DNA of 64,000 nucleotides, taken from Hoplostethus atlanticus. Its lineage: Eukaryota > Chordata > Actinopteri > Trachichthyiformes > Trachichthyidae. The stretch covers positions 248,001 to 312,000 of the forward strand of contig JAXDDX010000043.1 of assembly GCA_034670405.1 (NCBI GenBank). The letters are read 5' to 3'. The notes under the pieces are model-generated. The model searched no databases. It was not told the origin of the DNA and was given only the letters and a program-made list of their open reading frames with translations. Both the position numbers and the translations under genes were made by a program. Every line of letters begins with the position of its first letter. Position 1 is the first letter of the stretch. This document shows positions 49,282 through 60,240 of the stretch, one piece after another.

Positions 49282-49775
49282 TATCCAGAAAATAGTCACC
49301 GATGGGAGATGCCATTTTTCACACTAGTACATTAGTTTACAGTATAGTTTTGCTTGCTTTTTCGTTCTGTGAAGTGTTTAAAAGTTGAAATGATTACTGG
49401 ACTGGTGTTGTTTTCCCCACCTTTCTCACCCTGACTGTCATTTTCAGCACCAGACGCTGTCCACATTTATTGATTGCGCTAACGGTCTCAGCACTACATA
49501 ATAGTCCCGCCTGCATGTCTAGTGAAAGGCTGCAGTCATCCACCCTCATCATAAATGAAAATATTACTTGAGCATTCTTCAGGTGGGGGTAAACTCTTTG
49601 TTTGGCCATTATATTGGTGACATGAATAAAAAAAAAATACTAAAAAAAACCTACAAATTTGGAGGGCCACAAAATATTGCTGGCAGGCCAGTTATGGCCC
49701 GCGGGCCACCCATTGCCGACCTCTGTCCTATAGGTATGGTCCAACTGCCACAAAACATTGCAAGAGCCATAACTG

Positions 49776-49985
49776 GTGGTTGCTATTGTGTACTAGGTGG
49801 TTGCTAGAATGTTACTAGGTGGTTGCTAGGGTGTACTATGTGGTTGCTGGAGTGTTACTATGTGGTTGCTATAGTGTACTGGGTGGTTGCTGTGGTTTTA
49901 CTATGTGGTTGCTATGGTGTTACTAAGTGGTTGCTAGGGTGTTATTAGGTGGTTGCTAGAGTATTACTAAGTGATTGCTAGGATG
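49776..49985. repeat. Minisatellite (GTTACTAGGTGGTTGCTAGG-type)
   Basis: About nine units of 22-27 bp, GGTTGCTAGGGTGTTACTAT and variants. The reverse-complement family is at 15840-15990. Confidence 0.9.
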
Positions 49986-50163
49986 TATAAGATGGTGTTC
50001 TGGGTATGGTTTCCAGAGGGAGAATAAAATTATACACATAAATAAAAGGTTTACAAGTGCCTCCAAGATAACCAAGAATAAAATTATAACACCCTTTAAC
50101 TCTACAGCAGCAAAGGAAATGCCTATACAAACAGTAGCAGGTGTACTTTGCGTATACGGTATG

Positions 50164-50543
50164 GGCTGAGATTAGTGCCACCAGAAATTAAATTTGATTT
50201 GCATTTATTTGAATTTGCCATGCTCAAATTTAATAATTGAATTCAAACATTTAATATGAATTGCATAATTTAAATTTGTATTACACAATTTGAAAATGTA
50301 ATATAATGGTTTGAAAGTCAATTTGATCCTGATGATGCATTCAACTGTCAACTTTTATTTCAGTCAAGCTTGGAGTAAAAATGTAATGTTCAATATGTTT
50401 TCAAATACAGTTCATACAGGAGACTTGGGAAAAGTAATTCAAATGCAATTTTACAAATCTTTTTTAATTCAATTACTACATTTGAGCATGACAAATTCAA
50501 ATAAATACAATAAATTATATTTCTGGTGGCACTAATCTCAGCC
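50164..50543. mobile_element. 380-bp MITE with ~70-bp inverted ends
   Basis: Both ends begin GGCTGAGATTAGTGCCACCA and stay matched for about 70 bp with few differences (TTTATTTGAATTTG, CATGCTCAAAT). No coding sequence. The superfamily cannot be assigned because the target duplication is unclear (TAT/TATA). Confidence 0.85.
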
Positions 50544-50826
50544 TATAATATGGTCACTAAGGGGCAATGAAAGACCATAATAGGACATGCAGGAGCACTA
50601 TGAAGCACTGCGCAACGACAGTTCAGGTTATGCATGTGCCTGAGCAGGTGTTGCCCGCTATCATTAACATTCAAAGCTATTAGCAAGAACACTCAAGTCC
50701 TGATTTGAAACTTTAATTACAAATAAAGTGCAATAATACTCACTAAATTAATCTCAATCTTCAAGTGCAACAAATAGGCCTACGCATTACTGCTTAACAG
50801 GTAGCTCCCAGTACATTCCTTTATAC

Positions 50827-51022
50827 AGCAGTAGTAGTAGTAGAAGTAGTAGCAGAAGTCATAGTAGTAGTAGTAGTAGCGTAGTAGCATAGTGGAAGTG
50901 GCAGTAGATGTAGCAGACGTCATAGTAGTAGTAGTAGTAATAGTAGTAGTAGTAGTAGCAGTCGTACTTGAAGTAGTATTTGTAGATAGTAGTTGTACTT
51001 CTAGTTGTAGTAGTAGTAGTCA
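50827..51022. repeat. (GTA)n/(TAG)n imperfect trinucleotide repeat
   Basis: A long imperfect GTA repeat with GTAGCAG, GTCATAG and GTTGTAC variants. The Val-rich translation is a by-product. A short second patch lies at 51296-51330. Confidence 0.92.
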
Positions 51023-51929
51023 TCGTAGTAAGTTTTTGAATGGCATTGATAGCTTAAACGGTGCGAGAGTAGTTAAAGAGCAAATAATTAGGCGGAAGAA
51101 TAATAATAAAGAAGAAAATACAAGAATGTAAGTGTACTTGCTGAAGGAAACACACTAATTACTAAAATATCACAAAACATATTACCAAAAAGAGATGTGC
51201 ATAGTGGAAGGCACTGACGTGTTTATCTTATTGCCATAAATAAAGGTAGTGGCGCGAAGGCCTTGAAATTAACCACCCAGATATATTAATTCATTGTAGT
51301 AGTAGTAGTGGCAGTGGTAGAAGTAATGGTGGTATTCTAGGAGTTTTAGTGTCTAAGCTCTTTAGTGATCTAAATGCTGTTTCAGAGGTTTTTCCACCAT
51401 GACAAGAATAAAAATCTGGAGGAAACACAGCATACTTTGAATTCTTTGTCATAATAATGGTCAAATTCAAAGACATTGAATATTGGCACAAAATATCAGC
51501 TATCAACAGCTTAAATCCCAAAATATGTGCATCAGCCATCATAAACCCATATTAGTTTAACCCTAACCTAAACCTCTCATCTCTCCTATCTCTATCCACT
51601 GTTTAATGTAATAGCAGAGATGCCTCATTGACTTAACATTGGCGAACCCCTGGTTATTTAAACTATGGTTTAGGACTTAAACTGGGTCAAAGGCTCATTG
51701 CTGGTAGGTCTGCATATGACACAAGTAGCAGTATGTTATAATAAGCCTGGGTCCGGGGTGACAGACTACATTTAGAGCTAAAAAAGGCTAGAAAGCCCTG
51801 GGGTGACAACAGGCAGTTCAATACATATTGAATCATATTAATATGCACACACATAGCATTCACATATGGCAGGCTGTTTTGTCATGTATTGTATTGTTAT
51901 GTTGCTATTGTAATTTTACTAGTTGCTAT

Positions 51930-54350
51930 ATAATAGATACTTGTTCTAATTTAATAGGTATTAGTGACTAATTTGGCTTTTACTTGTCACTTTTCTTTTT
52001 ACTAGTAACAATTTAAATTTATAATTGTTACTAGTAAAAAGATGAATAATAATAAATTACAATAAGTACTAGTACTTATTTTATAGTTATATGTTTTTGC
52101 TAGTCGTCTTACCAGTAACCAATTTTTTTGACTGTATCCTATGGGGCTACACATTTTAGATGTCAAGTTATCATTACTCACTAGTCACTGTTTTAACTAG
52201 TACTAGTCTCCAGTTCTGCTAGTTATTAGTTACATAACACTATTTATTAATCACTAACTTTTTACTTCTCACTATTCCACTGTTAGTAGATATAAGTAAT
52301 GGTCGGCTCTGACGTCACCTGCACCCGCCAGCATTTGCTATTCACCCACCCGCAACTGCCGGACACGGTAAAAATTATAAATATCATATCACCCGCATTT
52401 TTAAAATAATGCCCTAGACCAAGTCATTTAAAACCCAGAGACTTACATAAAGAGCTTCACAGTCATTACTGATGATATAATCTGACCTGACAGGAAGTGG
52501 GTGACTGGAACTTCCACTTGTGTTACTTTTTTTAAATTCCCCGCTGTAGTGCAACAACAACGTAACCAGCAAGCTAGCTGTACAGGTAGTGAATAAAACA
52601 CAATGATGGAAAACATTGAAGTAGAATTGGACCTTGCAAAATGGCAGGCCTATGCAATTCATTCTGTAGAAAATTACAAACAACAACAAGTGTAGAGTGA
52701 CTCGTACGCCATGTACATTCCACCAACAAAACATTTCCCCCAACAATATTTTGGAAGGGCACAGTCGCTGTATCTTGAGTTAAGCCCCGCCCTGGATGAC
52801 TGTGATTGGTTTTCAGAAATACAAACACCCCGGGGCATTTTTTTATCTCTATGCTAGAATAATCAAGTTCTCAGCCAAATTCCTGCACTGGTACAGCGCT
52901 AAAATGAAGTTTGGAGAAAGGTATGGCCGAGTGACACTACTGATGACATCTGATTGCCGTCCTCTTGAACCACTTCAACAAATTTCTCCCATACTGTGCT
53001 TTTATGACCTTCCCTTTTCTCTTGATTGTTAACTCCCCATTTCTGGGAGTTTTTCCCGAATCTTTTCCAAGTCTTGTAACATTTTTTCACTTTTATCTTT
53101 TATCTATGCTAGCTAGCTGCCACTTGGTAGCAGTTCAGTGAGCGCTATTGGCATAAGGACAAGAAGTTGTCACACATGCTTGAGAGAAAAATATGGGCGC
53201 TATGATAATTTATCCAAGGATATGAGGATTTTTTATGATGTCCTCTACCCGTACACACCCACAATTAATCAGAAAGTAGTATTTTTTATACCTGCATCAC
53301 TATTAACTATTAAATAGTTAAATAGTTATTAACTATTAAATAGTGACTAATAGTGTTTTGATAACTTCTAGTTTTTACTCCAAATGAGGAAATGAACATT
53401 TTTGCTACTAGACATATTAACTGTACATACTAATTGTACTAACTGTGCATTATCAATTGACTTGTCAAAACTAGGTGCTGATCATACAATTGTAGGTGTT
53501 ACTAGTCAAACTGAAAATGTTGATAGTATCAAATTCAATAAAAACTAGTCATTACTGAAAAACTACTAGTCCCTCTTCAAGCAACCAGTAACAATTCACT
53601 CGTGAAAAGTGGAATAGCACCTAGTCTTTAAAGGGTAATGATGCTCTCGGTTTGAGCTACTTAACGATTTTACACAAAATGGGCAGAACGGGAAGAGTTG
53701 GGCGAGTGGGAAAGACTGTAACATGTATGATTTTGTGCAAAATCAGTCAACCACAAAAAAGACACAATTAATACAATGAAGTCAAAGGTTTTTAGCCACT
53801 AGTTACCAACAGTAAGCCAGAATTTGAACAGAAAACCCAGGAAAAGCATTATGTGTGTGTACATGACTGGGATGGATGATGGATTTCATCCTAAAATTAC
53901 TATGAGCGTTGATTATTAGCTGGAAAAGTTCACTTTATGGTAAATAGATAGTAAAATAAATAGTTACTAGTAACTAATGAATAATAACTCGTAGAATTGG
54001 ATTAGAGGCTAGTGCTGATTAAAGTAGTGACTAATGCGTACTGAAAAAACTCACTTAAAACTATAAGTAAAATTCTTAATCACTAGTACCCATTAAATCA
54101 GAACCATTATCTATTATATAGCAAATTACTAAAGCGACTAGTAACTAGCAGAATAGTGACTAGTAACTAAAAATAACTATTTTAGCTATTTTAGTGACTA
54201 GTACCTTTTCACAAACATTGCAGTGACTAATAACAGATATCAGAGTGCCTAGTATCTAAATGTACAAGAGCAACAAGAAACTGTACAAGAGCAACAAGAA
54301 AGCAAAATAGTGATCAGTAAGTAAATGAGTATTAGTGGCTAGTGCTTTTT
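51930..54350. repeat. ACTAGT-rich low-complexity block
   Basis: The motif ACTAGT, or half-variants such as TAGTGACTAGTAACTA, recurs many times at irregular spacing, densest at 51930-52240 and 53930-54340. No fixed unit length is visible. It contains a perfect 19-bp inverted repeat at 51995-52041. A possible hAT-type fragment (52300-53100) sits in the middle. Confidence 0.6.
51995..52041. repeat. Perfect 19-bp inverted repeat, 9-nt loop
   Basis: Arms 51995-52013 and 52023-52041 (CTTTTTACTAGTAACAATT and its reverse complement) are perfect. The centre TAAATTTAT is also partly self-complementary. Confidence 0.95.
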
Positions 54351-54954
54351 AAGGAGCAAATAGCAAAATGGCCTTCCATACACACATGGGTACAGTAGGG
54401 TACTTGTGCAAAGGAAAATCTCTATAGCTTCATCGGAGGGTTTCTGTTGAGTCCCCGAGCAGAAAAATGAAGAAATTAAAGGTTCACTTCCTCTATTGCA
54501 TTATTTACATACATGAACATGTTTCCCTGCACAAGCACACACATGCATAAAAGCAGACAAGCTGGCTAACTGCAATGCAGTTTGACCACTTCCAACTAAC
54601 AACCCACACAATGTGTAGTTACTTCCAGACTCTTACTTGTCTAATAGGCCTGGTACAGAGTCATGGACTGTGGTTAAAGTCTACAACCCTTCACTCTGGT
54701 TACCTGGGATTCATTCATTACATCAGTCTGTGATTCACATCCTTGCCTGTCCTATACTGTGCAATGATAGCTGCAACTGGCAATTGTTGAAATTTTAAAA
54801 GTTTATCACAAAGTTGTTTTTCCTGATTAGAGAAACCACTAAAGTACTCACTGGGTTAAATTCAACTCTATGCCATGAATAATCATTTAACTACAGCGCC
54901 AGTTAAACCCTAACATCATCAGCACGAGCCACAGAGATGCCAGCATAGTTTTAC

Positions 54955-54984
54955 CTGAGACAGAGAGAGAGATGAAAACATCAT
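54955..54984 (-). CDS. nfic: nfic exon 1 (coding part)
   Basis: From ATG at 54984 the exon encodes MMFSSLSLSQ and ends CAG|gtaaaa in phase 0, exactly the phase needed for exon 2a (DEFHPF). NFI proteins begin with short exon-1 peptides of the same shape (NFIB: MMYSPICLTQ; NFIC: MYSSPLCLTQ). Length and the MMxS...L.Q pattern agree; several residues differ, so it depends on phase and position as well as similarity. The 5' untranslated part continues to higher coordinates. The adjacent 54985-55440 includes GC-rich and GA-rich sequence that may hold the promoter. Confidence 0.82.
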
Positions 54985-55440
54985 GTTGGCGAGAAGGAGC
55001 ACAATAAAAAAAGCAGGCGTTACTTTAGCACAAACATCCCTGGGTTGAAGAATTACATTTCCATAGTGTCTTCATTGGTTTTGCCGGAATATCATAGCGA
55101 CTCTTCGCCGCTGCTACAGCTCAGCGGCGGTAGCTCCGGGTTAGAGAGGACTGGATTTCCTGGGTCGTTTCACTGGCTTTTTGAGAAAATCCAGATATGA
55201 GAGAGCTCTGGTCGCCTCGGATGACTCCACTGCGTTAACAGAAATGATGACACGCCAGAAAAAGTTGAGGCCGAGGAAAAAAATCCTCCGCAGAGGAAGG
55301 GGAAAAAACGCAGAAACTTTGGAATAATAATTATTTAGGAGAATATGGCCGGAGGTGTAACGGAGCCAAGCGGACTGTGTCATTTAGAGAAGGAAGGAGG
55401 GAGAGGAGGGAGGAGAGGAATAAAAGAAAGAGAGAGCTGG
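54985..55440 (-). promoter_or_regulatory. Probable 5' UTR/promoter region of nfic exon 1
   Basis: GC- and CpG-enriched around 55080-55145 and 55240-55300, against AT-rich surroundings, then a purine-rich GA stretch at 55385-55436. No TATA box was identified. The transcription start cannot be placed from sequence. Confidence 0.45.
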
Positions 55441-55713
55441 AATGACGTTATGAACAGAGCCCATCCCAAACAACGGGCTTAAAGCCGCAGCAGCTGCTGG
55501 ACTCTGTATGACTCCCTGAACTGGCTTTACAAGACACACATTAGCACGGCGTTATCAATGCATTACAGGATCACCTCTACATTCGTGGCATAGCACAACA
55601 TGCTATGAACATAATACACAGCCTCGCTAAACTTCCAGGAGTTGAATTGTGCGTAATACCCACCGAGTGTACTTATGATGCCCCACATTGAACTTCAAGT
55701 AAGGTGTTAATAG

Positions 55714-56148
55714 TCCCGATACGTTTTCTCTTGTATGGAGAGACGTTACGCCAAACTCCATTCAAAAATCTGGCAATGTAATGTTAACTTCATTATCAGT
55801 AAACTTACACACCTCGTAGAATATGAATTAAGATGTTCTATGACGCTTTTAGTTTCGGTATACAATACACAAAGCAGCACTTATTTTAGGAGCATTTCTA
55901 CCTAAATTTCGGTTTCCCGGTTATTCTCACAATCTTCTTCCACCTAAACACGAGCAGTGTGAACCAGTTCTAAAAGTTGGCATTTTATAGAAAAATGAAA
56001 TTTTACCAGAATAGGTTTATGATTCAGAAAATGTCTCGTGTTCTGTGACGTTTGTACGTTGTCGATATGTAAGACAGAAATAAATAGCCAGATGTTTGAA
56101 TGGATTTTGTCTTGCGGTTCCTCTCCAAGTCAACGGAACGGAACGGGG
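55714..56148. mobile_element. Inverted-repeat element, copy 1
   Basis: The left end contains TCTCTTGTATGGAGAGACGT, then GCCAAACTCCATTCAAAAAT. The right end has the same blocks reversed (GCCAGATGTTTGAATGGATT, CCTCTCCAA). The copy at 58634-59122 is collinear. The superfamily is unknown. Confidence 0.7.
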
Positions 56149-56530
56149 GATACGTGTTAGCCAGGAAGGAAGTATTCCTCCAGTCGGGGACACTGGAGGA
56201 AGAGTATGAAGATACAACAGTTTCTCCTCTATAAGACCTTAACCGGAATATGAGCAATCATTCAGAATGTGTGCATGTAAACACTTAGTGAATGGATTAT
56301 TAGTGTGTTTGCTTTAGCAAAACTCTTATATTCTTCTTGTTCTTAGTATTATTATTATTGTTATTATCGTTATTGTTGTTATTATTATTACTACTATTTA
56401 GCCTACTTGGGCTACATTACTCAGTTTGGGTCCCAGGCTGAAGAAGTTTAAAGAAGTGCTGCTGTCAGCCAGTTCAACCTCCTGTTCCCTATCCTCAAAT
56501 GAAACCTAGCTTTACATACACACACAACTA

Positions 56531-56541
<11 letters not shown>

Positions 56542-56565
<24 letters not shown>
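56542..56565. repeat. (CA)n microsatellite
   Basis: About 12 CA units. Confidence 0.9.
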
Positions 56566-56889
56566 CACGGCACAGCACAGCACTTCCAAAACATCCAACA
56601 AGGTCAAAGGCATTTCCAGAGACATTCTAAATCTTTTTTTTTTAAACACAAAATATGTTGTTGTTTATGTTGTCCCAAACTATACTTGCTCCTGTTGTGA
56701 TGAGAATGACACGTCCATTTAGTTTGCTTTGGCCCAGTTTTAACAACAGAGTTTCAGCGTTTGAAACTCTCAATGCAAAGAGCCAAACTGAGTTGTCAAA
56801 GTCTGGGCTTAAGAGCCACAATGCTGCTGAGACACAAAGGTGACAACTGTAAATCATAAGCTCACTTCTCAGAACACACCTTCCTCATT

Positions 56890-57055
56890 CTGCTATTTAT
56901 AAGTTGTCTTTTAGTTTTTAGTTTTTTAGTACGTTGTTTTCTGTATTTTGTATTTCGTAATTTATCCTTGCCTTGTATTTTGTACATTCTTCGATACTTT
57001 TATGCTGCTGCAGTATTTACCCCCGGGGATCAATAAAGTATCTATCTATCTATCT
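56890..57055 (+). repeat. LINE/SINE 3' tail, plus orientation
   Basis: Ends GCTGCTGCAGTATTTACCCC, CGGGGATCAATAAAGTATC then (TATC)n. A typical fish retroelement tail. Confidence 0.65.
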
Positions 57056-57162
57056 ATAAGAACAATGTCCCAGTGATTATCACTACACATGCAGATCACT
57101 AACTATATTTGTCTCCTTACTTCCAATAACACTAAGCAGGTTAGTAGCACTGCAACATGATT

Positions 57163-57163
<1 letters not shown>

Positions 57164-57224
<61 letters not shown>

Positions 57225-57250
57225 CTACAGATACTTTATTGATCCCCTAC
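57164..57250 (-). repeat. (GATA)n array plus reverse-oriented tail
   Basis: About 14 GATA units, followed by AGATACTTTATTGATCCCC, the same tail as at 56990-57055 in the opposite orientation. Confidence 0.85.
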
Positions 57251-58239
57251 ATAACTTTACCATTACCACTACATAAAACCTGTATGGCTGCCTCTGACAA
57301 CAACAAATTACTTTGTCAATATGTTTGATGAATTATTATTTGTTCCGCGACATGATTTGATAATGACCATTTTATTTTTAATTGCAGCCAGGACTAAAGT
57401 TCAACAAGGAACAGATCCAATGATGTGATGCTGGGATGAGTTTTGCACTTTGAAACACTGTTGTGAAAACTGACTCAAAGCAATCATAAAACTGCAACTG
57501 TGTATTATCAATTATTATTAGTCTTATTATCATTGCTTGGCTATAGCAATATCCTCTGGCTACCACAAAATTTCATGGCCCACTAAGTAGTCGAACAATG
57601 CCTTATATGATCGTACAAGAATCAGAAAAAAGAATTGTACAGTACTTTTCTTAGCAAAGTCACAATGACTTGCTTTACTGTAAAGATGTGATTAAATATT
57701 TGTTCTTCTTACGTTTAGGCTATAATATAATGGGTGATGTAGTGTTCAATTAAAACTGGGTAAACAATGACCTCCAGTCAGTGATCATGATAAGACAAAC
57801 ATTCATCAATGGAAACAAAAAGCAATTCGATTTTTTTTCCCATAAAGACCCTATCCTGAAATAACTTCAGTTTGACACAACTTGCCCTGACACCATAAAT
57901 GTATGTCATTAAGATTTCTATCAGCATTAAAAGGGTGTGCAAAATTTGTTTAGGAGAGTTAAGCCTCCTGACTTGAGTCTAATATAGTCTATTCTCTAGT
58001 TTTAGATGTGTAATGTCTCATCTAATTGAGCTAATGGTGATGAAGGAGACAGGGCCACATTTCTCATATCCCATGATATCAGAGCTGTTGTCAAGTGGCT
58101 CAGTTCACAGCTGGAATCTCGGTGTGTGTTTCCAATAGGACTGTAGAAGAAGACTGTTTGAGCCAGCTGCAGCTCTCTGTTTATCATCGCGGCTCTATGC
58201 TCTAGCTGTATCCCGGGACAGAAGGCCCTCTGCCGGCCT

Positions 58240-58314
58240 ACCATTCTAACTCAGCCCGCTGGCTCTAACTGCGGCCATTTTCTGCTGACTGACACACACA
58301 CACCCAAACACACG

Positions 58315-58374
<60 letters not shown>

Positions 58375-58640
58375 CACACACCGGGAAACGGAGGCTCGAG
58401 CTGAACTTCAACTTGGCCTTCCGCCGTCCCGCGTGACGTCCCGCGTGACGGGGGTAGAGGGGCCTACTGCTACACGCGCTCCCCGCAAAGCCAAAACACT
58501 CAACAACTTTAACCTGCGACTGCATGCGCTGACAGACACGCCGAAGACACGTTTTAAAGGCTTATCCCCACGCGACGCCGGGAACATAAACAACGTTTAA
58601 CTGCAGTGTAGAGCGCGAGTAGCCCCAATTACGTCCCGTT
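58240..58640. promoter_or_regulatory. CpG-rich segment, possible nfic regulatory region
   Basis: Many CpGs (TTCCGCCGTCCCGCGTGACG, repeated CCCGCGTGACG) in an AT-rich setting, next to a (GA)n run at 58326-58370. It could be an alternative promoter or an enhancer. No first exon with a clear phase-0 end was identified in it. Confidence 0.4.
58326..58370. repeat. (GA)n microsatellite
   Basis: About 22 GA units, flanked on both sides by short CA runs. Confidence 0.95.
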
Positions 58641-59122
58641 CTCTTGTACGGAGGAAAGGTCACGCCAAAGTCCATTCAAAACCCTGGCAATTTAATGTTG
58701 CTGTGTTTATTAGCAAACGTGCACACATCCTACAACATAATTAAGGCCCTTTTACGATTCGATAGTCTTCTGGTAAATTCGGCATACACACAGTCCATCA
58801 AAGCAGCATGTTACATCACAGAATTCTCAACTTTTAGAATCGTTCCACATTGCTCGCTCCCGTCCTCCATGGTGTGTTTTGGCGGAAGACTTCTGGGAAT
58901 AACAGACGAACATATAATAAAAGTTCAGATTTTATTCAAATAAGTGCTGATTGGTATGTTGGGTGTACGCCGAATTGTAGAGTGGACCCTACTAATTCAC
59001 AGAAGGTCTAAAGTCATGGTCTATCAGGCATGTACCTTTGCCGATAAGCAAGGCAGCATAATACTGCCAGATTTCTGAATGGAGTTTGGCAGGACATTCT
59101 CTCCATAAAAGCGACACCGGTA
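58634..59122. mobile_element. Inverted-repeat element, copy 2
   Basis: The left end TCTCTTGTACGGAGGAAAGG, then CGCCAAAGTCCATTCAAAAC. The right end reversed reads TTTTATGGAGAGAATGTCCT, GCCAAACTCCATTCAG. Collinear with the copy at 55714. Confidence 0.7.
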
Positions 59123-59359
59123 TCGGACCAGAGCGTGAGCTTTTCGGATGCTACCTCAAATGGAAAGACCGAGAGAGAAAAAGAGAGAGAAGGAGAGAGT
59201 CTGACAGTATGAGAAATGGACGTAACTCCACTTTTAACTGCGCAACTAGCGTTACTCTTCTGTCCCTCGCGTTGCGTCTTTTTTGGAAAACACCGAACCA
59301 CAGACCGGTAGGAATGGACCCACTACTACATTATTCTACTGGAACAGGTTTTGTCCTAC

Positions 59360-59362
59360 CAT
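59360..59362 (-). CDS. nfic: Candidate alternative nfic first coding exon (ATG|gt)
   Basis: The minus strand reads CGCTTCGACATG|gtagga: an ATG immediately followed by a donor. Splicing to exon 2a would give [12 protein letters not shown], the same start as human NFIC isoform 2. The ATG has G at -3, and exon 2a supplies G at +4. Upstream on the minus strand (59363-59600) is CpG-rich sequence suited to a 5' UTR and promoter. The exon carries only the start codon, so this rests on context. Confidence 0.5.
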
Positions 59363-59600
59363 GTCGAAGCGGAGCCGCCACCGGGGGAAGTTAAAGCTGA
59401 TCTCACCGCCTGCCCATCTCGCGCTGTCGTTGCTATCATTCCATATTCATTTCTGTTATTATGCGCGTTCCAGCAGCAGTAAATCCGCGGTGCTCGAGAC
59501 GAGAGACGTCCCGCGCCAAGCCTCGAGCTCCACGGCAGTCTACCCCCACCCCCCGCCCTGCGCGCCGCCCGGTCGGCTGCGGCAGGAGAGAATAGAGCTA
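59363..59600 (-). promoter_or_regulatory. CpG island, probable upstream nfic promoter
   Basis: The densest CpG stretch in the window, including CCGCGGTGCTCGAGACGAGA and a GC-rich run at 59550-59585. It lies directly upstream of the ATG|gt at 59360 on the nfic strand. Confidence 0.5.
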
Positions 59601-59775
59601 CGTTCACCCTCTACCTCTCTCTACCTCCTCTCTCCCTCAGGTCTCTCTCTATCTTACTCTCTCTATCTTTGGTGTCTCGGTTTCTCTGTCTCTCTCTCTC
59701 CCTGTTTTTCTCTCTCAGGTCTCTCTCTCTCCCTCAGGTATCGCTCTTTTTCAGGTCTCTCTCCCTTTCCTTTGA
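59600..59775. repeat. Pyrimidine-rich (CT)n stretch
   Basis: CTCTCT-rich with repeated TCTCTCCCTCAGGT units. It is just beyond the CpG island. Confidence 0.85.
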
Positions 59776-59919
59776 CTTTCTGCACACTTGCTAAAACAGT
59801 GGTCATTTTTAAATCCTGATCGTGAAGTTCCAAAATTTGTGTTTATATTTTTGTGTTAGATTTATTGAAACTGTTCTAAATTGAAATTATTTTGTATGTT
59901 AGAAATTAATATGAAGCTT

Positions 59920-60240
59920 TTATGGAGAGGTTAGAGAACCTGACTTGTGAATGGAAGGTCACGGTTTGAATCTCCCCCCGACAACCAATGTCGAGGTGCT
60001 CTTGAGCAAGGCATTGAATCCCCACCTGCTGCAGCGGAGTGGCTCAGTGGTCAACAGTATAAGACTGCAGTATAAGTACTGGGCAGTTCCCAGTGGCCAC
60101 CAGTAGAAGACAGTGGTTGCGCTAGACAGCTCTCTTTGTGAATGTGTGGAACTCTATGAATGTGAAGCAGGGTGGGGAAGAAAAACCTTACAGCACCTTC
60201 CCTGGATAAATAAAGATGAGTAAATGTTGATAAGTTGATA
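59920..60240 (+). mobile_element. tRNA-derived SINE
   Basis: The head reads GGTTAGAGAACCTGACTTGT and GGTCACGGTTTGAATCTCCC (B-box region). Next is GCTCTTGAGCAAGGCATTGA, a common body block of teleost tRNA SINEs. The end is CCTGGATAAATAAAGATGAG then simple sequence. Confidence 0.75.

Larger units (their letters stand above)
37793..54954 (-). other. nfic intron 1, 17.2 kb
   Basis: Intron between exon 1 and exon 2a. It holds a GATA array, a LINE tail, Harbinger, L1, Tc1/mariner, hAT and MITE features listed separately, and an ACTAGT-rich block. The stretches 38030-38900, 39900-41080, 42640-43900 and 51150-51900 show no gene. A short hAT-like terminus (GAGGTTCCCAAACCTTTTC) lies at 42624. Confidence 0.75.
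56720..57497. mobile_element. Degraded relative of the 17156 MITE
   Basis: Its ends (TTTGCTTTGGCCCAGTTTTA, AACAACAGAGTTTCAGCGTT, and right side GTGAAAACTGACTCAAAGCA) match the 60-bp inverted repeat at 17156-18126, with substitutions. LINE-like tails and a GATA array have entered its middle. Confidence 0.65.

Noticed and set aside
50826-51131. Val-rich plus-strand frame
   Set aside because: Translation of a GTA trinucleotide repeat; composition and length follow from the repeat.
58265-58593. A third alternative nfic first exon in the CpG-rich segment
   Set aside because: No ATG with a phase-0 donor that would join exon 2a could be found there; the minus-strand frames run into a GA repeat.
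59283-59819. 178-codon plus-strand frame over the CpG island
   Set aside because: It runs opposite to nfic through a CpG island and a CT repeat, with Ser/Leu-rich low-complexity sequence. No family or splice evidence; likely a by-product of GC- and CT-rich DNA.
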